64,000 nt of DNA, taken from NCBI GenBank assembly GCA_964023205.1, contig OZ026842.1:36223501-36287500 (forward strand), in the 5' to 3' direction. The notes beneath the pieces were generated by a model. The model ran no database searches. It was not told where the DNA came from and saw only the letters and a program-made list of their open reading frames with translations. A program made the position numbers and the translations under genes. Below are positions 23,336-35,797 of the stretch, piece after piece. The number at the start of each line of letters is the position of its first letter. The stretch's first letter is position 1. The DNA is from Lutraria lutraria (lineage: Eukaryota > Mollusca > Bivalvia > Venerida > Mactridae).

Positions 23336-24413
23336 ACCTTCAAACAGAATGTTCACTCATTTAAGCTCTTGGAATATCTTTAAATACATTATATGCTATG
23401 TGTCTTTTATAGTAATATACTTTTTGTAGAAATTGGAACTTCTTTAGGAGCTAGAATGCCTTAATGTACATATATACGTTCGTGTGTAATAAAATAACAA
23501 ATTTTAGAGATAATTGTCTGTTGGTTAATCTGTTATTGATATATTAATGTATTAACATTTACATCAATTGACGCACAATGCCTAAAATATTTGTTCGAAA
23601 ATGTGTGTCATTTGTACATTTTATAAATGATTCTAAACTCAGTAAATCCCTTGATCCGGAACCAAACACAAGTTTTAAATCTAACCCTATTCTAATTTCT
23701 GATCTCATATAACACGCCGCTACAAACCACAGTGTTCAACAATTATTACATGATGTACGAGGGGTGTTCAGCATTTATTACATTAAGTACGAGGGGTGTT
23801 CAAATATTAGCAGTTTTGTCATGTTTAGAATGGAGCCTGGAAATTGACTGTTTCCGGGCTTGCTGAATATAATGACTTCCTAATATTTAAAAAAAACACA
23901 GTTCTGTGACCCGCTTCAAAGACGTAAATAATTATAAAATGTGAACATACGAATCTTTTTGCCCCTTTTTGTAAATATTGTAGTGCTTTTTGTACATTGA
24001 CTTTTTTAGGAATGTTTTTTTATTCAGGCATTTGTCAGGTAAATGTCTGAAGTGTACATTAGTAGCAAGACAATTATGTTGATAAGCTCTGTCTTAGCGA
24101 AGAAAACTCAATGATACAGGCCACTTGTTAAAAATCAACACATGAAGTTGTCAGCCACCGTTGTAAATACAAAAATGTACCCCACTCCCTCCTTCCATAT
24201 TAGATTTACGAAAAAGATGATACTATGATACACATGTATGTGGTAGATGAAGATTGTGTATGCATTATTGTATATAATACTACTCAAAGTTTGCCAAGCA
24301 CCACGTTTTTCACACATCATTGTGAAGTCTGTATTATGTATACTTGTATATATATTTATGATATTTACATGGGAAATAGTTTAGTGATGTATCGATAAGG
24401 TCCCCAGTGTACA
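23336..24413. other. No gene; doubled mariner-like terminus
   Basis: At 23755-23812 'gtacgaggggtgttca' occurs twice, 33-34 bp apart. It resembles mariner-type terminal repeats (TACGAGGGGTG...), but no opposite terminus or transposase was found nearby. The rest is AT-rich. Confidence 0.4.
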
Positions 24414-24585
24414 CACAGGTGGCAGTATCAGTGTTTGGTCCACAAATGATGAAAACAAGTATCAGTGTTCACAAAAAAAACCATCCCGTCACTGAGCTTA
24501 TATTACTATCAGTGACGGGATTCTTTTTTCACGGGATTTTTTTTTTTTTTTTTTTGTGGACCAAACACTGATACAGCCACCTGTG
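24414..24585. mobile_element. hAT-like MITE, 172 bp
   Basis: Ends are CACAGGTGGC and GCCACCTGTG, extending imperfectly to 'gtatcagtgtttggtccaca'. An inner hairpin carries 'cccgtcactga' and 'tcagtgacggga' around 'gcttatattacta'. Both sides are flanked by AGTGTACA (24406-24413 and 24586-24593), a perfect 8-bp target duplication as made by hAT transposases. A second member is at 41405-41565. No coding capacity. Confidence 0.8.
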
Positions 24586-24756
24586 AGTGTACACACAACC
24601 TTGAATGTCAAGCAATATCCTCGTGCAAGTCGTGCAAACGAGGTGATCCTGTATTTTCATAGTGTTTATTTTACGCTGCATACAATTATTCGACATGTGT
24701 AGGGCACTCAGTATTTACTTTCACTTGAAAGACTGAACGTCTATTACAGAACTTAA

Positions 24757-25390
24757 TATGACAAATGTGAATGTCAGAATGCTATTATCGGATGCAGATA
24801 TCTGGCAAGCAGCTGGAATGGTGCAGCAAGGGCTCTTTAACATGAGGTTGGCAAGACACTTGGTGTGTACCATAAGTTATCACTGGAGCCTGGGGTCCGT
24901 GTTTCAACCCAAGCAATACGCACACGTTTGCACTAAAGAGGTCTGCGGTCGACAAGACCATGCATACGGATCCCGCTGTCTCCAAACCACTGCCAGCTAT
25001 GATATGATTGGGCCGTAGACCATGTTGGTTGGAGTAGGATGGACAGGCGACATGTCTTCTTTACAGAGGAGTCTCGGGACTGCATATACTTCACGGACAG
25101 GCATGTTAGAGCATGGTGAAGGCCAGGGGAGGAAGACATTGCTGAACAAGACCGATGTGGCGGAGGTTCAATAATGGTTTGCGGTGCAATCAGCTGGGAT
25201 GGATTATTACTTGTTTGGACTGGCCAGCCCAATTCACTGACCTAAATCCCATTGAGTACATGTGGAATGAGTTACAGGTCCATATTTCAGCCGTCAGGTG
25301 CTACGAAGTAGCAATCAGGAAATGCGTGCCTTCCTTATGGATGAATGGAACGCCATTCCACAAGCGGTGATGAAGAAAACCTGATAGGGG
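24757..25390 (+). pseudogene. Tc1-like transposase relic
   Basis: The N-terminal helix-turn-helix is readable as 'LLSDADIWQAAGMVQQGLF' then 'MRLARHLV'. After frameshifts, 25040-25200 gives 'VFFTEESRDCIYFTDRHVRA' (the first catalytic region) and 'DRCGGGSIMVCGAISWDG' (glycine-rich block). A deletion then joins to 'DWPAQFTDLNPIEYMWNEL', the hallmark containing the second catalytic Asp of the DDE triad (usual form DWPxxSPDLNPIExxWDxL). In-frame stops (for example TGA after W at 25116) and missing segments make it inactive. Terminal repeats were not identified. Confidence 0.85.
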
Positions 25391-25559
25391 GCATGCAACG
25401 ACGGTGTCGCGATAGCAACGGGTCACGAACTCATTATTAAACCACAATCGGTTCCATCTATTCTTTTTGAGGGGGGGGGGGGGCAAAAACTTTTGTTTCA
25501 TTATTATCAACATACACATCTTTAACATACTAAATAATACCCGAAAATACATTACAATT
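25391..25559. other. Spacer with poly-G run
   Basis: A G run of about 13 bases lies at 25470-25482. No element or exon recognised. Confidence 0.4.
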
Positions 25560-28500
25560 GTCTATAATGTTTTATTAATCAATAATTACGTCCGTTTACA
25601 TTCGGCGCCATAGGCAGCCACGGAACATTGACTTTTGTAAGATATGAATATATATTTGTTATGAATATTTTCTTGATAGACTCCCGCTAACACTGTTCAT
25701 CGTCTGGAAATAAACAAGAAAAATTAGATAAAAATAGTCGAATGATCCTCGTTATTGGAACGCGTATGTTAAATAGAGATACTAGCTCATTACTTTAGTA
25801 ATGGTATTTTTAGGGGGGGGGGCAGTTTTATGATAATCAAAGTAATACGAACAAGACATACATGTATGCAATGGTACACAGACACTCTCTAAATCGAATC
25901 CTCTAAATCCTGTAATGCAGCTACCAGCAAAAAGAAATGATATTATTCAGCTTCTGTATTCAGTACGAAGAGAAAATCCTAATTACAAACAGAAAATTAG
26001 AGCTGACTCGATTGACATATATGCCATACACCCAATTGTCCGTAAATGAACGGCGTAACTCTAAAGATAATAACAAAACCAATTATATAAGTATAGAAAC
26101 GCTTCCCTAGAAATTTTCCACTACAGTAAATTTAGAAAAACACTTATCTATTACATGTAAATAACGGTACCTTAATTTCTTTACTCTGTCCTCGGGATCT
26201 GAAAGCTGTTGCGGGATCCTGATGGCAACATAGCGCCAGAAGCTCGCTCATTTGTTTCTTGCTTGGGATCTAGTTCTACAAGTGGAGATAGATATTAAAT
26301 ATAATTTATTTATTTACTTATCTTCAAACGGAAGTTCTTGTATTACATTAAAATGGGAATCCTGCTTTCTTAAAATGAATTACTGGTAATCATCTACAAG
26401 CCACTGTCTTAAATAAACAAGATGGCCATAATAGCCTTATTTATCGCTCACCCGAACGGGTGGCTCTAAGGACAGAGTCCATTTTTACATAGGAGCATAT
26501 TTTGACCAACTTGAACCATTAGTCAATTTATAAAATGCCTAAAGGTCTACGCAATAGGGCGACCATATTGGACTGTGGTAGACATCTTGGGTAAAAATAA
26601 TAAAACATATGCAGTTAGTACTCGTAAATGTTTATCATTACGAAATATTTAAAATGTCAGGAATAAATAGTTTTTTCGTTACACAGGGATTCTAGAATTT
26701 CGCAGTTACATTCATTTTTCCATCTTTTAGCCCCGAATTCTTGCTTTCGCACTATCGCACCATAGGATTCTTAGGGACTTGTTATCTTGTTATGGCTGTT
26801 TTATTTTATCAAATAAAGAAAAAATACAACAAAAATGGTTTCTGTACTAATTTATCCCCCAAAAAATCAAATTTGAATTTTAAATGACTGGTCCCTTTTG
26901 GCCAAAGAGATTTTCAAATTTGGTTTTCTTAATTTATTTATCATTTGTAAAATCTAAATAGAGGACCAACCAATGATCCTACATTTGAAGTTTGAAAGAC
27001 ATTGTGAATTTGAAAGTCTATGGTTTAAGAGGAGGTTTCATTATAACATTTGCTGACGACACACGACGACCGACTAAGGACCGGACGGAGACCAATATAG
27101 TTCACGATGAACACTTCATGTTTAAGTGAGCTTAAAGGGGCAGGTTATTGTGCAAAAAAATAACTTAAAAAATAACTCTTTAGAAAAGTATATATTGTAA
27201 AACTGTATAATGTTCTCTCTGATACTTTGTGACATTTTATAAACATTCAAGATACCTTCAAATGGCTTGGTAAAACCAATGATTCCTGTGGCACCTGAGG
27301 GTAACATCACATGTGCGCTTTGCTCATTTGTTTCTTGAAATTGAGGCATTTCAATTTGATGGAAGGCTTCATCATTAGAGGTTGGTTATGTAAATAGAAA
27401 TAGTTTGATATGACCGATAATCGTTTGCCTAAATATATAAAATGATTATAAACCAATAAATATAGTTGTAACGTCATGACATTAATATTATAATCATATT
27501 TTATTTTCGACAACTAAATTGATGCGATAAAACATGTTAACCATACACATGGACTGATCATAAAGTGAAGACGACAAAACATGTCACCGAGAACTCTGTG
27601 TTTTAAATAACCACAATACCACCAATTATATTGTTTCCTTTTGGCATTCGTTTGTTTGTTTGAGTTTTACGCCCCTTTCCAACAGTCAGAGTCATATGAG
27701 ACGGACAGCTCATCTAACCATCGTTCCTGGGAAGAACCAGTACTAGACTCCCAACCTCCGTAAGCAAAGTAAGCGCTTAATTTTACATTACCTTCAATTG
27801 GCCTTGTGGTGTGGGTACCTCTGTCGTTCCTTATCTTCAGTTCAATGTTAAACATTTCAGAAAAGGAAACTTCCATACTCAGTTTGACTGTAAAACAAAT
27901 AAATTATACTTGAAAACCTCACTTTTTGTATCAACAGATCCTTATAACGTCTACTCATCTATGGAACGACTTTGTACTTTCAATGCATGTAATTGCTCTT
28001 TGCTCAACTTGTATACGAAACTGCGATCTTTTAGACTGTTTTCTTTGGCCCGAAATGTGATGATTTACTTCGATTTTTCTGCATATTCAAATGTTCTTTT
28101 GATACCAAAAATAATGTGTGTGTAGTTGACAAAGCAATTGACAATTGACATTCATCTCGATATTCGATTGACAGGCTATGTGTCAATCATAGTAATGGAA
28201 ATTTCGAATGTCTAGCTAGACAATCGACATGCATCTCGATTTGGATACTACTAATTTATCCCCAAAAACATCAAATTTGAATTTTAAATGACTGGTCCCT
28301 TTTGGCCAAAGAGATTTTCAAATTTGGTTTTCTTAATTTATTTATCATGTAATAATCTGAATAGAGGACCACCCAATGATCCTACATTTGAAGTTTGAAA
28401 GACATTGTGAATTTGAAAGTCTATGGTTTAAGAGGAGGTTTCATTATAACATTTGCTGACGACACACGACGACCGACTAAGGACCGGACGGAGACCAACA

Positions 28501-30318
28501 TAGTTCACGATGAACACTTCATTTTTAAGTGAGCTTAAAGGGGCAGGATATTGTGCAAAAAAAATAACATAAAAAAATAACTCTTTAGAAAAGTATATAT
28601 TGTAAAACTGTATATTGTTCTCTCTGATACTTTGTGACATTTTATAAACATTCAAGATACCTTCAAATGGCTTGGTAAAACCAATGATTCCTGTGGCACC
28701 TGAGGGTAACATCACGTGTGCGCTTTGCTCATTTGTTTCTTGAAATTGAGGCATTTCAATTTGATGGAAGGCTTCACCATTAGAGGCTGGTTATGTAAAT
28801 AGAAATAGTTTGATATGACCGATAATCGTTTACCTAAATATATAAAATGATTATAAACCAATAAATATAGTTGTAACGTCATGACATTAATATTATAATC
28901 ATATTTTCTTTTCGACAACTAAATTGATGCGATAAAACATGTTAACCATACACATGGACTGATCATAAAGTGAAGACGACAAAACATGTCACCGAGAACT
29001 CTGTGTTTTAAATAACCACAATACCACCAATTATATTGTTTCCTTTTGGCATTCGTTTGTTTGTTTGAGTTTTACGCCCCTTTCCAACAGTCAGAGTCAT
29101 ATGAGACGGACAGCTCATCTAACCATCGTTCCTGGGAAGAACCAGTACTAGACTCCCAACCTCCGTAAGCAAAGTAAGCGCTTAATTTTACATTACCTTC
29201 AATTGGCCTTGTGGTGTGGGTACCTCTGTCGTTCCTTATCTTCAGTTCAATGTTAAACATTTCAGAAAAGGAAACTTCCATACTCAGTTTGACTGTAAAA
29301 CAAATAAATTATACTTGAAAACCTCACTTTTTGTATCAACAGATCCGTATAACGTCTACTCACTTATGGAACGACTTTGTACTTTCAATGCATGCAATTG
29401 CTCTTTGCTCAACTTGTATACGAAACTGCGATCTTTTAGACTGTTTTCTTTGGCCCGAAATGTGATGATTTACTTCGATTTTTCTGCATATTCAAATGTT
29501 CTTTTGATACCAAAAATAATGTGTGTGAAGTTGGCAAAGCAATTGACAATTGACATTCATCTCGACATTCGATTGATAGGCTATGTGTCAATCATAGTAA
29601 TGAAAATTTCGAATGTCTAGCTAGACAATCGACATTCATCTCGACATTCGAAGTTAGGACTGTATGACAATCTTAACAATGCAAATCGCGAATGTCTAGC
29701 TAGACAGTCGATATTCATCTCGACATTCGAAAAACAATCGATATGAACTAGATTATCGATACTCTAGCTAGACATTGAATGTCGATTATCTAGCTAGACA
29801 TTGAATGTCGATTATCTAGCTAGACATTGAATGTCGATTATCGATTGCTTTTCAAACTTCACACACATCGGAAAATAATATTTAAAATGCCGAAAAGAAA
29901 CGACGAAAGAAAGGACAGGTAATTGTACTATTAACAAAATACAAACTATACAACTAAAGTCCAAAAGTGACGCATTAGAGAAATACACACAAAGAAATGT
30001 TTTGTATACATGTATTGCATCCGAGTAGTCATTGAAACGCATTTTTTGTCAAAAGAATATCGCTCTTTTAACTTTGTTACCCTCACAGTACTGGGACTGC
30101 CAGGAATGGATCATAGGGTGATTCTTTGGAGCCACATAGAGAGGAACTCCCGATATGATACACTTTTAAATGATACTTGTATGGAGGTTCCAACATACCT
30201 TCGTTGGTGGCCAACGGGTTTTCCATTGACAATGGGTTGTTTTCGTCGTTCAGTGACGAGGGTCGTGTTGACATATTGATTGATCTCCAGTTGATTTGAA
30301 TGCTGTAATCTTCCATTT
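25560..30318 (-). CDS. Unrecognised small protein with duplicated exon
   Basis: Minus-strand model: exon 1 30318-30199 (ATG at 30316), exon 2 28771-28661, exon 3 27366-27256, exon 4 26275 with stop at 26181, possibly splicing at about 26172 to an untranslated exon 25703-25560 (acceptor tttatttccag) that carries AATAAA at 25576-25571. All coding junctions are phase 1, so the 435-nt CDS stays open (144 residues). Exons 2 and 3 encode the same 37 residues ('FHQIEMPQFQETNEQ', 'MLPSGATGIIGFTKPFE') and differ by one synonymous change. Exon 4 repeats the motif in diverged form ('PKQETNERASGAMLPSG'). No signal peptide, membrane segment or known domain is visible. Exon 1 is itself 120 nt and phase-compatible at its start, so further 5' exons may exist. 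Weak point: the exon 2/3 acceptor has a poor pyrimidine tract. Function unknown. Confidence 0.55.
25571..25576 (-). terminator. Poly(A) signal AATAAA
   Basis: Minus-strand 'attaataaaacatt' in the predicted last exon of the unrecognised gene, 128-133 nt after its acceptor. Confidence 0.4.
26435..27130. mobile_element. Pearl/Helentron-like element, diverged
   Basis: The left edge 'tatttatcgctcacccgaac' and right region 'accggacggagaccaatata' then 'gtgagctt' resemble the ends of the element at 53998-54703 ('tatatcgctcacatgac', 'gccggacgaagactgatcac', 'catgtgagcta'). Its 3' part (from about 26845) is included in the 1405-bp tandem duplication. No coding sequence. Confidence 0.45.
27655..27775 (-). 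mobile_element. Partial SINE (copy 1 of duplication)
   Basis: 'gttttacgcccctttccaac', 'cagagtcatatgag', 'gttcctgggaagaaccagta' and 'ctagactcccaacctccgta' match the body of the SINEs at 40788 and 60357. The tRNA head is absent. Minus orientation. Confidence 0.7.
29060..29180 (-). mobile_element. Partial SINE (copy 2 of duplication)
   Basis: Identical to the 27655-27775 fragment and carried along by the tandem duplication, so it is not an independent insertion. Confidence 0.7.
29604..29842. repeat. TCTAGCTAGA palindrome array
   Basis: The 10-bp palindrome TCTAGCTAGA occurs at 29616, 29695, 29763, 29789 and 29815 (and at 28211 in duplication copy 1). The last three form a 26-bp tandem repeat, TCTAGCTAGACATTGAATGT plus CGATTA. 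Complementary 'cgacattc' and 'gaatgtcg' words throughout allow extensive hairpin pairing. Confidence 0.85.
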
Positions 30319-32455
30319 CTGTAAGTTGATATAAGTTTTACCTGATTTTACAATCTTTTCAATTTTCAGTATACAATAATTTACATTGATACATTTTTAA
30401 AGGAGACCATTATCATTTCATTGTAATACACTTGTAAAGTGAGTGTGTTTGTGATGTAGCAATGTAAATAAGACGATCTACAAAAATAAAGATAAGAAAT
30501 GATACCTAAAAACACAGATAAAAACCCTTCCCTAAAGCAACCATGGCATGCCCACCTTATTTAACAATATAGTGGACTAGCACGTTGTCGTGATGGTGTC
30601 TAATAGTTACAAAATGTATTAAGGCCTAAAATGGACAAAACACTTTAATCACAAATGATCATAGTCGTGTGACGATTTTAGGACTTATTATGTACAGCAT
30701 TAAAACATTACACCAACGTGTTAACCCTACGTCATTCTAATGCACAATTATATCTCACGATGTTATAAGTTATGAGAAAAACGCATTTAAAGATTGTGAT
30801 GTCACTAAAAATTGACCACTTTTCGGGTAAGTGCTTAAAGCATATAAGTAAGTGCAGGTTTTAGAGCGTTTCTGAACTAATCATACGTTCCCAAACACTC
30901 CATTTTTGTCAAGTTATACGCTTCTGTGATTAAGGTGACAAAAGTCCGTATGTAGGAAATTGCTTTAAGAATACGACGGAAACATGATAACATCACACCT
31001 TGTCCCAAAAGCTGGTTTGACCATACACAGTTATGTGTCATGTTCGCATCTACGTGTAGAATGAATAATCATTGGAGTCTTTTAATCGGTAGTGACGTTT
31101 TTTATTTTAAATTTTGAAAACAAAGTTGAAATTCTTCTTTAAAAATCGTGTTAAGTTTGTACTTCACTGAATATGTATTGCACCTCATAAAAGACGCTTC
31201 GTTGACAAGAATCATCTCCGAATATTCATAAATTTAATAAAATCGAATAAATTCCACTCGTAAGCCCAACTACTTGTGACCTTAACACGGATCGATATAC
31301 TTGACAAGCGGTGTTAAATCAACCCAAAAAGTTATTTGTATTCACGTTTTTTTTTCTACAACGAAATTCTAGATAATTTAAATGTAGAAGGAAGTAATAT
31401 ATCACGCCAGAGTTAATATTCGTTCGTAAAAATAAATATATTGGACATTGGCCAATTTCTACATTGTATCTATAAACAAACAAGGTAAAATCATGATACA
31501 ATTCATTTTCTGAAAATTACAATACAACATACCGGACAAAATCGATACTAAATCTGAATCGATTTGTAACTATCATGCCACAGTGCATTTATTAATTAAT
31601 CATATATCTCGAATGATTTCAAGCCAGACCTGGGGTAAGATAATAAAGTGTGTGCTATTTTGGGGCAGAGAAAAATGAATTATAACTCAGGGACCATTCT
31701 AGCAATCTTAATACATATAATGCTTATATTATTCTGTTTATATATTTATTTAAGAAAAAAAGATTTTGTTTTCAAAGGGGGTAAGGCGTAAAATATTCGT
31801 TTCAGGTACCCCGACCTGCACTAATTTGCCCCCGCTACCCTTTGCATTTAATTAGGTAAGTATATTTTCTCACGCATTCAAGAGATTAAAAGGCCCATAC
31901 CTACACCTACCAACCCTATTTCTAATGAGCATGAAATGGAAAGATATCATTTTTAGATTTTTAGGTATAACTTGGTGTGAGATTGCACCCAGAAACTAGT
32001 CAGTAAACGCCCTTCTAGCTTACAACAAACCGTTCCAAGACGGTACAATCCGGGAGACTGGGTTTGTTCTCAACTTGTTATGGTCCTGTTTGTTGGATAA
32101 ACTTTGGAATGGAAGATTTGGTGGAAAGCAGTATTTTGGGGAAGAGGGAATGTATCGTATCTGTTTCTTTTAAGGATCTTTTTTTATTCTCAATGTGCTA
32201 TGCAGGCATAAAATTACAGATTTTTTCAAGAATGGGAACAAAAACACCATAAACATGTATAATATTGAATTATTAATCTGCAAATAGATACGTGTCTCAA
32301 CAAAGCATATTGCAAAATATGTTATGTGTTGTATACACTATTATTTTGTGACTTGTACATGTATTTGTCTTATTTCGTGATTCAGACCCCCTCCATTCCT
32401 TAGCGTAACTTGTCTTATTATTTATATTTCATCCTTCACATGCATTAACCAGAAC
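30319..32455. other. No gene seen (30.3-32.5 kb)
   Basis: AT-rich. May contain 5' untranslated sequence of the minus-strand gene ending at 30318. 31887-31980 ('cctaccaaccctatttctaa', 'tgagcatgaaatggaaag') resembles ends of the dispersed elements near 33.4, 47.2 and 50.7 kb. Confidence 0.35.
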
Positions 32456-32494
32456 TGACGTCATGTTTTGCGCATGCGCGTATTCGTTGACTCA
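32456..32494. promoter_or_regulatory. CRE, NRF-1 and AP-1 site cluster
   Basis: Within 39 bases lie TGACGTCA (32456-32463, perfect CRE), TGCGCATGCGCG (32469-32480, NRF-1-type palindrome) and TGACTCA (32488-32494, perfect AP-1/TRE). This CpG-bearing cluster is unusual in an AT-rich window and looks like a housekeeping promoter. Candidate targets are the minus-strand gene starting near 30.3 kb and the plus-strand PCYT1-like gene from 35.8 kb; it may be bidirectional. No TATA box or start site can be assigned by eye. Confidence 0.45.
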
Positions 32495-35400
32495 CCGTAA
32501 AAACTGATTTCTTTCCTTTCTGTCAAAGTATTTTATCAATTCTGTTTTTATGCCATTGCGGGCCATATTATGCATCGAACATATACCATCTAATCATTCA
32601 GAACCAATCTACTACAGTAAACGTATTATTATCATTTTCTTCCCGCTGTTGTGACTAGGTCAATCATTGACATAATCTTCTGCGCAATAGAATAAATGTC
32701 TCCATAAAACAGTTATTTGACATCGAAAGTAACAAATTTACTTACCATAACATATTTTACGTCATATTAACAAAAAAGCTGTATTTTCACCAAAGATTAA
32801 TATTTAAAATATGTTTTAAAAGCAGAAATTTGTTGTTGAGGGTACAACCAAAGTAGCCTGCGTAGCCATTTTAATTGTTAGAATTTGTTAAATGATTTTC
32901 TATGAGAACATTTTAAAGATGATTTACAGAAAACAACACCAATAATGTTCCAATACCTTTTATATCAGATATATTCCGTAATTCAAAGATATAACCGCAG
33001 AAAATAAACACTTGTGACAGGCTTTGTATACAGTCATAAAATGTAAATATAGACACCCTCTGTTACGTAATTCACGTGAAAACAGTCACGGGGTACGCCA
33101 CTAACCAATAGCCTGCCTTTGATTCGTTCAATTTCTATTTATACTGTTTAAACAATTAGTGTTATTTTTATCTTTGCAATATCAAAATACATGCATTGTA
33201 TACATAGAACTGAAAATAATAATATTAATCGATGCGACTGCATGTACTTGTTTTAATTTTATTACGTGTATTGGGCGTAAACAATGTTAGTTTCAAGTCA
33301 CCCGACCTGTCCTAATTTTCCATGCACTGGACCAGATCCACTGTCTCTCTTTTTCAGCTTTTCGCAACAAAAAACTCAACAGCGGCTTTCAAGAATAATA
33401 TATATATATACAAAAGGTTCGCTACCTACCTACCGTATTTTTTGATGGACATGAAACCAAAAACAACATTTTTAGACCTTATGCGTAAATACAGACTAAA
33501 GGGTATGTAAGCTATAAGTTGAAACTTTGCACATTTTCAGAAAATATTATACAAATACACATGAAATACCGGAAAATATATTAAATCAATACTAAAAATA
33601 AACTCGTGCTAAGTGTGTCAAATGATATATAATTTATGAACTACGTATTTACAAATCTCTGTCTGTTTATACACCGTATATACATTTAAATTTTGATAGT
33701 CTATTTTTTTTAAAGTTCAAAAATGATATTTATGCTGTGTTTTCTAAATATATTAGTGTTAATTAAGTTGAAATATCTTTACTGCTTAATGTCAAATATT
33801 AATTCTATAATTGTAATACTTGTGTTGTACTTTTATAAGAATTTATTCGGTTGAAATATTTATCGTGTCTTGAAATAATTATGTATAAATAAGTATAAAG
33901 TAAAGTGACAGCCAATCAAAATTCCGCGATACTATTTTCCCATGATGTAAATACGGCTTATTTGTTTTTTAAGCGTTACGAATACATGTATAATGTATGT
34001 GATAATAATATAGTACCTGTATCATATTTATTTATTCTTATTTACTTGGTCAAAGTTCATCAAATATGAATCAATAGTATTCTGTTACATTCCAGTAAAA
34101 AATGTAATTGATTAGCGTACGAATCTGGTTTATGATACACGAATATTCGTTTTTTATATTCGAATATATTCAAATATTCCTTTTCATGGCTATAGTTTGT
34201 TCGAATCTAACATGCATGTTTCAGTTTAACTAAGAGCTTAGTGTTCATTGAAAATTTATTACAGCGGTCTTGATTGACTTTTTATTGGTTCTAGATAGAT
34301 GTATAATGGATATTTATGTCGATATTACCTTGAAATAAAGAGACGCACACCATTCAGTTATATATTTAATCACAGTGTTAAATTTGAGATTTGGTAAAGA
34401 AGTTAATCAAAAGATGGCTGCCCTTCTTGTACCAAACGTTGCCATGAAAATTTTACAACATTGTTGAGATTCCTCTACATATGAACTTCGGAGAGGTTGC
34501 CAGTTGCTTGTGGAAGTTTGAGTTAGATCTAGTTAAAAATAAGTTGCCTGATAACAGTTGTCTCCTTATATCCTACGTCTTTGTGTAATGATAAATTATA
34601 AGAATCGTTGTTGCTCGTTTTTTTGGACACCCAACTATAACATAGTGCACATTTGGTAAACGAAAGTAGATTCAATCAACTAATTGGTCACAAGTTGATT
34701 TTGTGAAGATCATAACAGGCAATAATAAAAGGCAAATTTAATATGTCATTGCGCATTATTTTCACTAAATTGTATAAAGTTCGGACATCGTCAATAAAAT
34801 ATTGAAATATAGTGGGGTATCAAAATAACGGGTAAAAAACGGATGTATTTTTAGTGCTTAACGTTCCGCCAAGAAATAATTACGGCAAAACCCCAATTAA
34901 TTAAACTTGTTTACAGCGCTGGTATTCGACGTCGCGATGCTATGAACAGAAAAACAAAACTTACAAAGAACGAAGAACATGCTATCCTACCATTGTGCAA
35001 AATTACAGAACAATCTGAGAAAAATCGATTTTTTACCCATGGTGACAAGTAAAGGTCGCATACTACCTTAAGGTAACCGTTTCGCATAACTAATATTAAA
35101 GTGCAATAAATCAGCATGGACGAGAAACGTGAATCAATGTATACAGTTTAAACACGTCCTTCCAAAATATGGTATTGAAAGCACAAATAATCTCAATATG
35201 GTTCACGTCCATCTTTCCAAACCTTCAAGCGAAAAGGACAAAACTGTTACAATGGGTATCATATAAAATGGTCAGGTCTGAACTTGAGCATGAAAAACGA
35301 GACATGTTTTTTTTAAAAACGCAATGTCCCCTTGACCTTTGACCTACTGACATGAAAAGCAACATAATTATGAAGTTTGATAATTGTAGACGGTAAAGTA

Positions 35401-35797
35401 TTGGTACGAACAAGCAAACAGACAGGCCAAAAAACAATGTGTTTCCCGGTCTATCGATACGCGGGCATGAAAAAAACCTGTACAACACTCCACTGATAAC
35501 ATTCACTGATTAACATATTGATCTGTGAAGATATCTATGAAGTGTGACACATAATTATATACATATACTGTACGGTTTCGATTTTTATATATACACATGT
35601 AATAGGATAGCGACTTAAGAAGAACTAAGTCCAGACACATGTAGCTTCTTTTAACATTTACATAATTATTTAGGAAAGAAAATTTAGACCTGGATTTAGG
35701 ACTTGGATGAATAAATGCAAACAGTTCAACACTGCTTTAAATGAAAATAATGTTCATTCTATGAATATAATTCAATATATAGTAGAAAATATTATAG
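32495..35797. other. No exon seen (32.5-35.8 kb)
   Basis: AT-rich. An E-box CACGTG (about 33073) and a CCAAT box (about 33104) are 0.6 kb past the CRE cluster. A frame at 33322-33510 overlaps a dispersed repeat end ('gctacctacctaccgtattt'). The frame at 35225-35506 overlaps a repeat with 'ccttgacctttgaccta'. Could be 5' intron of the plus-strand PCYT1-like gene. Confidence 0.35.

Larger units (their letters stand above)
26843..29650. repeat. 1405-bp tandem segmental duplication
   Basis: Copy 1 is about 26843-28247 and copy 2 about 28248-29650; corresponding positions differ by 1405 (for example 27256/28661, 27667/29072 and 27811/29216). The copies are nearly identical, differing by scattered substitutions and small indels, so the event is recent. 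Each copy holds the tail of a repeat, one 111-nt coding exon on the minus strand, and a partial SINE. The junction lies by TCTAGCTAGA motifs. Confidence 0.95.

Noticed and set aside
23755..23812. A mariner element
   Set aside because: Only a doubled terminus-like motif is present; no opposite end or transposase was found.
27667..27876. 69-codon minus-strand frame present twice (also 29072-29281)
   Set aside because: Its C-terminal half is a SINE fragment, and the repetition is explained by the 1405-bp tandem duplication.
35225..35506. 93-codon minus-strand frame
   Set aside because: No domain; overlaps a dispersed non-coding repeat with 'ccttgacctttgaccta'.
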